Source: CAYNFR01 sp964396595
GTDB taxonomy: Bacteria > Bacteroidota > Bacteroidia > Chitinophagales > Saprospiraceae
Direction: 5' to 3'
Assembly: GCA_964396595.1 (NCBI GenBank)
Contig: CAYNFR010000029.1
Location: 1-39,668 of the forward strand
DNA: 39,668 bases
Part shown: positions 33,856 to 39,668 of the stretch, in pieces
Numbering within the stretch: position 1 is the stretch's first letter
Layout of the letters: each line of letters begins with the position of its first letter
The notes under the pieces: generated by a model
Seen by the model: the letters and a program-made list of their open reading frames with translations, nothing else
What the model was told of the DNA's origin: nothing
Database searches by the model: none
Translations under genes and position numbers: made by a program

Positions 33856-35730
33856 ATGATCATGAAAAAATATCTTAGTATTTATTCTATCGTACTAGTA
33901 GCTATGATACTAGTACCCATCTCATGCAATGACAGTTTTCTAGACACAAGACCACTTGATAGAATTTCAAGTGATGCCACTTGGGGTGATGGCCCGCTTG
34001 CACAGGCTTATATTTATAATGTCTATTCTTTTTTAGGATACGCAGGCTTTGAAGAGCAAGGATTATCTTCAATTACTGATGAAGCCATGTTCACACACGC
34101 AGGTCGTAACATCAATACATTTACGGAAGGAAACGAGGCACCGGGAGCGCTTGCATGGATCAGTCCGACCTACGGTTGGAACAACATGTATTTAGCTATT
34201 AGAGCAGCTAATATTGCGATCGAAAATCTGCCGACGGCTACCTTCTCTGATAATAACCTTAAAGATCGTTTATTAGGAGAAGCCTATTTTTTAAGAGCGT
34301 ATTATTATCAGCAACTAGTACGATTTTATGGTGGTGTTCCTATCATAGACAGACCCTATGGCCTTAATGAAGATTACGCTATTGCCAGATCGAGCTATGA
34401 AGATTGTGTGAATTTTATGGTAGCAGATTTGGATAGAGCAGCTTCTCTACTTGATGGTAAGCCTCTTACTGATGGACGTGCATCAAGAATTGCCGCACTT
34501 GCTTTGAAAGCAAGAATATTATTATATGCAGCGAGCGATCTACACGAGGGTTCAAAAGTTAGCAGCATATTCTCGGGTTTTTCAAACCTCGAATTAGTGG
34601 CTTACACAGGAGGGAGTCAGACGGCACGTTGGCAAGCAGCACAAGCAGCAGCAAAGGCGGTTCTTGATGTTGGGCAGGGTTATAAATTAGACTTAGCAGC
34701 ACCGGTGTCTGCAGAGGAAGGCCGTCAGAATTATTTATCCATTTCAATGGGCGGAAAGAGTGCTATGGGCGATCCTGCGGCTGCCGTAGAGTTACTATTC
34801 CAACGTACACATACTCCTGAGTTCACTCAAGAAGACGGATGGCCTCTTGGTGGTATTAACTACGGTATCAACAATGGTCCTAATGGTTACAATAACTGGG
34901 CGGGCAATACTCCTATCCAACAAATGGTTGATGATTATGAAATGATGGACGGTTCTAAGTTTGATTGGAACAATTCAGCTCACGCTGCAGCTCCCTATAC
35001 TAACAGAGATCCAAGATTCTACGCGTCTGTAATGTACGATGGAGCAAGTTGGAAGCCAAGACCTGCTGGTTCTGCCGGATTAGATCCATTTGATCAAATT
35101 CAAACGGGATATTATGATGATGGAAGAGGAGGATTGCTTAATGGTATTGATACACGTGAATCTGTTATTGAGAACTGGAATGGTACACGTACAGCCTATT
35201 ATACCCGTAAGTTTATCGATCCGGATCCTGCTAAACCGGATAATTTCTCAGCGGCACAGGTTATCCCATTCCCGTTCATCAGATATACCGAAATGGCATT
35301 AAATTATGCGGAGGCATCAGCGGTATTAGGTCAGGAAGCCGTGGCACGTGAGTGGATTAATAAGATCAGATTCAGATCAGGAATGCCAGCTATTAATGAT
35401 GGTGGACAAGCGTTGATAGATCGTATCATTAATGAAAGACGTATAGAATTAGCATATGAAGAGCATAGATACCATGATGCTCGAAGATGGTTGCTAGGAG
35501 ATATACTGGGTAGAGGCATTAAGTCTATTAACGTGCGTGCGACATTGAGACCCGGCCAGACACCACATGTACCATATAGACATGATCCTACAGTATATTC
35601 ATACGAATATACTGTCGTAGATAACACATCTAATGAAACCAGAGTATGGAGGAATAAAATGTATTATCGTCCTATAAGCAGAGATGAAATAAACCGAAAT
35701 GCCCTATTAATTCAGAATCCTGGATATTAG
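33856..35730 (+). CDS. susD: SusD/RagB-family ligand-binding lipoprotein
   Basis: This is a 624-residue outer-membrane lipoprotein that forms the hinged lid of the SusC barrel. The signal ends VPISC (Cys24) followed by NDSFLDTRP, the usual SusD start. The SusD-like TPR helices contain LLGEAYFLRAYYYQQLVRFYGGVP. The C-terminal RagB part contains RYTEMALNYAEAS, INERRIELAYEEHRYHDARRW and the closing IQNPGY. Two ATGs are possible, 33856 and 33862; the second gives the common MKKYL start. At 624 residues it is somewhat long for the family. An 11-bp perfect hairpin lies in the coding sequence near the 3' end, and a terminator follows the gene. Confidence 0.96.
   Translation: MIMKKYLSIYSIVLVAMILVPISCNDSFLDTRPLDRISSDATWGDGPLAQAYIYNVYSFLGYAGFEEQGLSSITDEAMFTHAGRNINTFTEGNEAPGALAWISPTYGWNNMYLAIRAANIAIENLPTATFSDNNLKDRLLGEAYFLRAYYYQQLVRFYGGVPIIDRPYGLNEDYAIARSSYEDCVNFMVADLDRAASLLDGKPLTDGRASRIAALALKARILLYAASDLHEGSKVSSIFSGFSNLELVAYTGGSQTARWQAAQAAAKAVLDVGQGYKLDLAAPVSAEEGRQNYLSISMGGKSAMGDPAAAVELLFQRTHTPEFTQEDGWPLGGINYGINNGPNGYNNWAGNTPIQQMVDDYEMMDGSKFDWNNSAHAAAPYTNRDPRFYASVMYDGASWKPRPAGSAGLDPFDQIQTGYYDDGRGGLLNGIDTRESVIENWNGTRTAYYTRKFIDPDPAKPDNFSAAQVIPFPFIRYTEMALNYAEASAVLGQEAVAREWINKIRFRSGMPAINDGGQALIDRIINERRIELAYEEHRYHDARRWLLGDILGRGIKSINVRATLRPGQTPHVPYRHDPTVYSYEYTVVDNTSNETRVWRNKMYYRPISRDEINRNALLIQNPGY
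35590..35615 (+). repeat. Perfect 11-bp hairpin inside the susD coding sequence
   Basis: ACAGTATATTC (35590-35600) and GAATATACTGT (35605-35615) are exact reverse complements with the loop ATAC. They encode a near-symmetric run VYSYEYTV. Its position, 115 bases before the stop, could affect mRNA stability or be a chance result of tyrosine and valine codons. Confidence 0.6.
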
Positions 35731-35759
35731 TACAGGCAATTGATTTATTTTTAAATGTG

Positions 35760-35796
35760 AAAAGCTCTCTATGGCTGATTGTCGTAGAGAGCTTTT
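35760..35796 (+). terminator. Terminator of the susCD operon
   Basis: AAAAGCTCTCTA (35760-35771) and TAGAGAGCTTTT (35785-35796) are a perfect 12-bp stem with a 13-base loop. The symmetric A/T ends give a T-run in both directions. It starts 30 bases after the susD stop and separates susCD from the FG-GAP gene. Confidence 0.9.
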
Positions 35797-35798
35797 AA

Positions 35799-35829
35799 AT
35801 TGATATAACTTCGTAGTATCATAATTTTA
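35799..35829 (+). promoter_or_regulatory. Predicted promoter of the FG-GAP gene
   Basis: ATTG at 35799-35802, exactly 19 bases, then TAATTTTA at 35822-35829, one mismatch from TAnnTTTG. It lies directly after the terminator and gives a very short leader before the ATG at 35846, suggesting independent expression from susCD. Confidence 0.45.
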
Positions 35830-35845
35830 GATTTTAAGAAGTTTC

Positions 35846-38800
35846 ATGATATATTGCTTTAAATTAAGGATTAATAACACGACTATATTGACGTTGCTAT
35901 TGATCACCATCTTATCGCATTCGTGTCATCAAGACAGTTCTCGTGATAGAATCACAGAGCTTGACACCATGTTTACCTTGTTAGATCCCCGCCATTCCGG
36001 TATTCTATTCAATAATCAACTCGAAGAAGGCCCCAACACGAATATCATGATGTACGAGTACTTCTATAATGGTGGCGGCGTAGGCGTAGGTGATTTTAAC
36101 CTAGACGGTCTTATGGATCTGTACTTTACTTCTAATATGGGAGAGAATAAACTCTATCTTAATTTAGGTAACTGGCAGTTTAAAGAAGTAACGATAACAT
36201 CCGGATCACTAGGGCGATCCGGCCCGTGGAAGACTGGAGTTGCAGTAGTGGATATAAATAATGACGGACTGCCGGATATACATCTCAGTTATTCGGGCGC
36301 AGTTCCCCCAGAAAAGCGGAAGAATCAGTTTTTTATCAATCTCGGTGCTAATCAAGATGGTGTTCCGCTCTTCGAAGACCGCGCTGAGCAGATGGGACTA
36401 GCTTCGCCAGCCTTTACTAATCAAGTATATTTTCTGGACTATGACGGGGACGGCGATCTAGATCTACTACAACTCAATCACAATCCCAAAAACATACCCA
36501 TACTCAATGAAGCCAGCACAGCACAGCAGCTATCAATTGATTCTCCGGATATGGGATTGCGCTTATTCAGACAGGATAATGGGTTCTTTACAGATGTCAC
36601 TGTCAAAAGTGGTATAAATGGATCAGCCTTAAGTTATGGACTGAGCGTGAGTATAAGTGACCTCAACCGTGATGGACTACCTGATTTTTATGTAGCCAAT
36701 GATTATACCATTCCGGATTACTTGTACATAAATCAAGGTGATGGCACATTCAGAAATATGCTCCCTGAGCAAATGTCTCATATAAGTCAATTCTCAATGG
36801 GTAGCGATATAGCCGATGTCAACAATGATGGATGGCCTGATATCTTTACACTTGATATGCTGCCGGAAGATAATCTTCGACAAAAACTATTGATGACAGC
36901 TGATAACTATGCTAAGTTTGTGCAAAATATAAAAAATGGATTCCATTATCAGAACATGCGTAATATGCTCCAGCTTAATAATGGAAATGGTACGTATAGT
37001 GAAATAGGACAATATGCAGGTATCTCCAATACAGATTGGAGTTGGGCCGCATTGTTGGTAGATCTGGATTATGATGGATGGAGGGATTTATTGGTGACAA
37101 ATGGTTACTTGCGCGACTACACAAATCTTGATTTTATCAACTATATGGAGTCAGTTGTAGCCTCCAAAGGTCGTCTTACCCGAGGAGATGTTCTGGATAT
37201 GGTCAGGCGAATGCCTGCTTCTGATGTCAGTAATTACTTGTATCAAGGTTCTCCTGATATAACATTCAAAAATGTTACACGCGAATGGGGGCTTTCGGGT
37301 GCATTTAATAGTAATGGTGCTACTTATGCTGATCTTGATAATGATGGCAGGCTTGATCTGATCATCAGTAATATAAACGAAGTGGCAAGCATATACAAAA
37401 ACAACAACTTAATCAATAATTATATCGCTTTAAAATTAAAAGGTAGTGACGTAAACCGATCCGCTATAGGTGCAAGAATAGAGATTAATGCGGGGACACT
37501 AAACCTTACTTACGAACATTATTTAAATAGAGGCTATCTGAGTACTGTTTCTGATATTGCATATATCGGACTGGGAAAAAATTCTCTTATTGATTCTCTA
37601 AAGGTAATCTGGCCTGACGGCCAAATTTCAAAATTGAACAATGTAGCGGTTAATCAGACATTAGCGATTGACATTGGTACCGCCAATTCCAATAAATTTA
37701 CAAAACCACCTGTAATTAATCCCTTATTTGTAAAGGACAATAAGTCATTATTCAATCAAAACAGAACTTCATTAGAAATACCCAATGACTTCGATAGACA
37801 AACCCAATTACTCAATGGTCTATCGTTAAGTCATCCTGCAGTAGCTATGGGAGATGTTAATGGCGACGGCAGGCAGGATCTGTATATAGGTGGCCAAGCA
37901 GGTGTTGCGGGCTATTTACTGATTCAAAATAAGGACGGCATTTTTCAAAAACTAACTGAGCCTCTTTTTACTCGACATGCGGCATCATATGATCAGTCGG
38001 CTGTATTCGTAGATGTGGACAATGATGGAGACCTCGATCTTTTTGTCGGTAGTGGTGGCTATCATGATTTTAAACCGGATGACGAATTATTGGCCGACAG
38101 GCTATATATCAATGATGGCAAAGGGAAATTTACATCATTTCAAATTATGGTCGACGCCAAGATGGTGAGTTCTTCTGTGGCGGCTGCTGATATTAATGGC
38201 GATGGATATAAAGATTTATTTATAGGTGGGGGCGTCTTACCGGGTTCATTCCCGATGCATTATACATCTCGTATTCTTATCAACGATGGGGCAGGAGCAT
38301 TTACAGATCTGACCTCATCATATTGCAATATTTGCGATAAATTAGGCATCGTAACGGATGCCCACTTCGTCGACCTGAAAGCGGATAATTCACTTCAGTT
38401 AATTACAGCCGGACATTGGCAGCCGATACGTATTTTTAATGTAGACGATGGACAGTTTGCAAATAGTACTGCTGATTATTTGCCCGAAGTACAAACAGGT
38501 CTATGGAATAAAATACTGTTGCATGATTTTAACAAAGATGGAAGGCCGGACATACTCGTAGGAAATCTTGGATTAAATAATCAATTTGCCTACTCCGATG
38601 GACTACCTATTAAAATGTACGCAGATGATTTTGATGGAAATGGTCAGATTGATCCATTAATTTTTTACAAAATTCAAGAAGAATACTACCCATTGGCTAC
38701 GAGAGATGAATTGCTCAGGCAGCTACCAATATTTCGAAGCGTGTACACTGATTATCGCAGTTATGCGCGAGCTGGCATGATGGAAATATTAAATAAACTT

Positions 38801-39190
38801 GATATCAGCAAGGCAGATGAGTTTACAGTAGATGAGCTCCACACAACACTATATCTCAGTAATTCGCAGGGTGCTTATGGCCTTGGGGCTCTGCCCAGAG
38901 AAGTTCAGTATTCAAGTGTTCATGCTATGTCAGTATGGGAAGATGAGACGAGTGGAAATGATGGTATAATGATCGGTGGTAACGATTTTAGTTTTAAATT
39001 AGGCTTGGGACAAATAGATGCTAATAAAGGCGTACTTTTAAAAGGGATAGGAAATGGAAAATTTGAGTATGTTCCACAGCGTGAATCTGGTTTTAATATT
39101 TTCGGTGATGTGAGACATATAATAACAAAAGGAAAAATGTTTTATTTCTTTGTCTCTCCGGATCAAATGGTCATTTATGAAAAAAAATAG
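35846..39190 (+). CDS. FG-GAP/VCBS and ASPIC/UnbV repeat lipoprotein (CRTAC1-like)
   Basis: This is a 1114-residue surface lipoprotein. The leader ends LSHSC (Cys27). Two FG-GAP propeller regions flank an ASPIC/UnbV domain. The first (about 75-510) has calcium motifs such as DFNLDGLMD, DINNDGLPD, DYDGDGDLD, DLNRDGLPD, DVNNDGWPD and DLDNDGRLD. The ASPIC/UnbV domain (about 525-608) has NRSAIGARIEI, NRGYLSTVSD and WPDGQISKL. The second (about 660-1080) has DVNGDGRQD, DVDNDGDLD, DINGDGYKD and DFNKDGRPD. About twelve Asp-rich calcium loops are visible. Such proteins commonly follow susCD and probably bind glycan or protein at the surface; no enzyme activity is established. Its last 14 bases overlap the next gene. 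Confidence 0.93.
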   Translation: MIYCFKLRINNTTILTLLLITILSHSCHQDSSRDRITELDTMFTLLDPRHSGILFNNQLEEGPNTNIMMYEYFYNGGGVGVGDFNLDGLMDLYFTSNMGENKLYLNLGNWQFKEVTITSGSLGRSGPWKTGVAVVDINNDGLPDIHLSYSGAVPPEKRKNQFFINLGANQDGVPLFEDRAEQMGLASPAFTNQVYFLDYDGDGDLDLLQLNHNPKNIPILNEASTAQQLSIDSPDMGLRLFRQDNGFFTDVTVKSGINGSALSYGLSVSISDLNRDGLPDFYVANDYTIPDYLYINQGDGTFRNMLPEQMSHISQFSMGSDIADVNNDGWPDIFTLDMLPEDNLRQKLLMTADNYAKFVQNIKNGFHYQNMRNMLQLNNGNGTYSEIGQYAGISNTDWSWAALLVDLDYDGWRDLLVTNGYLRDYTNLDFINYMESVVASKGRLTRGDVLDMVRRMPASDVSNYLYQGSPDITFKNVTREWGLSGAFNSNGATYADLDNDGRLDLIISNINEVASIYKNNNLINNYIALKLKGSDVNRSAIGARIEINAGTLNLTYEHYLNRGYLSTVSDIAYIGLGKNSLIDSLKVIWPDGQISKLNNVAVNQTLAIDIGTANSNKFTKPPVINPLFVKDNKSLFNQNRTSLEIPNDFDRQTQLLNGLSLSHPAVAMGDVNGDGRQDLYIGGQAGVAGYLLIQNKDGIFQKLTEPLFTRHAASYDQSAVFVDVDNDGDLDLFVGSGGYHDFKPDDELLADRLYINDGKGKFTSFQIMVDAKMVSSSVAAADINGDGYKDLFIGGGVLPGSFPMHYTSRILINDGAGAFTDLTSSYCNICDKLGIVTDAHFVDLKADNSLQLITAGHWQPIRIFNVDDGQFANSTADYLPEVQTGLWNKILLHDFNKDGRPDILVGNLGLNNQFAYSDGLPIKMYADDFDGNGQIDPLIFYKIQEEYYPLATRDELLRQLPIFRSVYTDYRSYARAGMMEILNKLDISKADEFTVDELHTTLYLSNSQGAYGLGALPREVQYSSVHAMSVWEDETSGNDGIMIGGNDFSFKLGLGQIDANKGVLLKGIGNGKFEYVPQRESGFNIFGDVRHIITKGKMFYFFVSPDQMVIYEKK

Positions 39191-39668
39191 ATGGCATCGG
39201 TTGACTGGAGGTCTTATATATTGTATTTTATTTTGTTCATGTGTCACAGATAAGAACACAACGCTCAGTGATGTATCTTTAATATCGCAATGGGGTGATA
39301 TGGCACTTTACATTGCTCAATATACTCCTGCCAACACACCCACTTATGCAGCGCGGACATTGGGGTATATTGGCCTTACGATGTATGAATGTATCGTCGA
39401 TATGGACGATCGCTATCAAAGCGTATTTAAACAACTCCATCATACTGATACTTTTTATCTGCCTGCAAGAAATGATCGAATTCATTATCAGGCAGCATTA
39501 TGTGCCGGGCAGGCGACAATAATAAAATTTATGTATCCCCAGACATCTGATGGGAATAATCGTCGCATAGATTCATTGGCTCAAAGTTTTTATAAATTAT
39601 TTCGTAAAAATGGGATTGATCAATCAACAATCACTCGCTCTATAGCATATGGTGAAGCGATAGCAGAG
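39177..39668 (+). CDS. Vanadium-dependent haloperoxidase / PAP2-like lipoprotein, 3' end outside window
   Basis: The open frame from ATG 39177 runs 164 codons to the window edge without a stop. It overlaps the FG-GAP gene by 14 bases, so the two are probably translationally coupled. The start MKKNRWHRLTGGLIYCILFCSC is a short lipoprotein signal with Cys22 as the likely lipid site. The following QWGDMALYIAQYTPANTPTYAART and GYIGLTMYECIVDM match the N-terminal helices of Bacteroidota vanadium-dependent haloperoxidases and related PAP2 phosphatases. The vanadate or phosphate-binding Lys/Arg/His residues would lie downstream of the window, so haloperoxidase cannot be told from acid phosphatase. 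Confidence 0.82.
   Translation, partial: MKKNRWHRLTGGLIYCILFCSCVTDKNTTLSDVSLISQWGDMALYIAQYTPANTPTYAARTLGYIGLTMYECIVDMDDRYQSVFKQLHHTDTFYLPARNDRIHYQAALCAGQATIIKFMYPQTSDGNNRRIDSLAQSFYKLFRKNGIDQSTITRSIAYGEAIAE

Noticed and set aside
39279..39522. Short open frames on both strands near the window end
   Set aside because: The frame from 39177 runs open to the edge and matches a haloperoxidase-like N-terminus; the others are shadows of it.

Overview
The window is chromosomal DNA from a member of the Bacteroidota. The evidence is a SusC/SusD pair, TonB-dependent receptors with a carboxypeptidase-regulatory-like N-domain, a fused SecDF, a PorE-like type IX secretion (T9SS) lipoprotein, two predicted T9SS cargo proteins, lipoproteins with very short leaders, and promoters of the Bacteroidota TTG-N19-TAnnTTTG type. 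The gene mix (FG-GAP/ASPIC lipoprotein, vanadium haloperoxidase-like protein, Tat-exported Gfo/Idh/MocA oxidoreductase) suggests a free-living, probably aquatic, Saprospiria- or Cytophagia-like heterotroph. That finer placement is inference only. I see no insertion sequence, phage gene, CRISPR array or rRNA.

Bases 1-7.1 kb hold a partial tRNA-Ser(UGA), an MFS permease convergent with a DUF4153 membrane protein, then a co-directional run of a TerB-like protein, a TonB-dependent receptor and a DUF547 protein. Bases 7.2-14.4 kb are envelope biogenesis: secDF followed by a PorE-like TPR/beta-propeller/OmpA lipoprotein, then on the other strand a VOC protein, a GlsB-like membrane protein and an endonuclease I with a T9SS sorting domain. 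A tRNA-Lys(UUU) with its promoter and terminator follows.

Bases 14.8-20.3 kb run on the plus strand: an alpha-methylacyl-CoA racemase-type enzyme, an exported sulfatase-modifying-factor-fold protein, and a tight group of Tat-signal oxidoreductase, ApbE flavin transferase and Tat-signal TIM-barrel isomerase. That group looks like an extracytoplasmic sugar-modifying pathway. Bases 20.4-24.9 kb run on the minus strand in the order VWA protein, MoxR-type AAA+ ATPase, small HExxH protein, di-haem peroxidase lipoprotein. The first three genes are almost contiguous.

Bases 25.2-29.8 kb are one 1537-residue secreted protein made of eight six-cysteine repeats of about 140 residues, two degenerate copies and a T9SS C-terminal domain. 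Bases 29.9 kb to the end form a polysaccharide-utilisation-like locus: a NrtR/AraR-type regulator with a degenerate Nudix box, divergent susC-susD, a terminator, then a separately promoted FG-GAP/ASPIC lipoprotein overlapping a vanadium haloperoxidase-like gene cut off by the window end.

The features most worth following up are the six-Cys repeat protein, the VWA/MoxR/HExxH/peroxidase block, the ApbE-containing exported sugar operon, a 15-bp perfect inverted repeat bracketing the start of the PorE-like gene, and a recurring extended promoter motif TAnnTTTGCGC.
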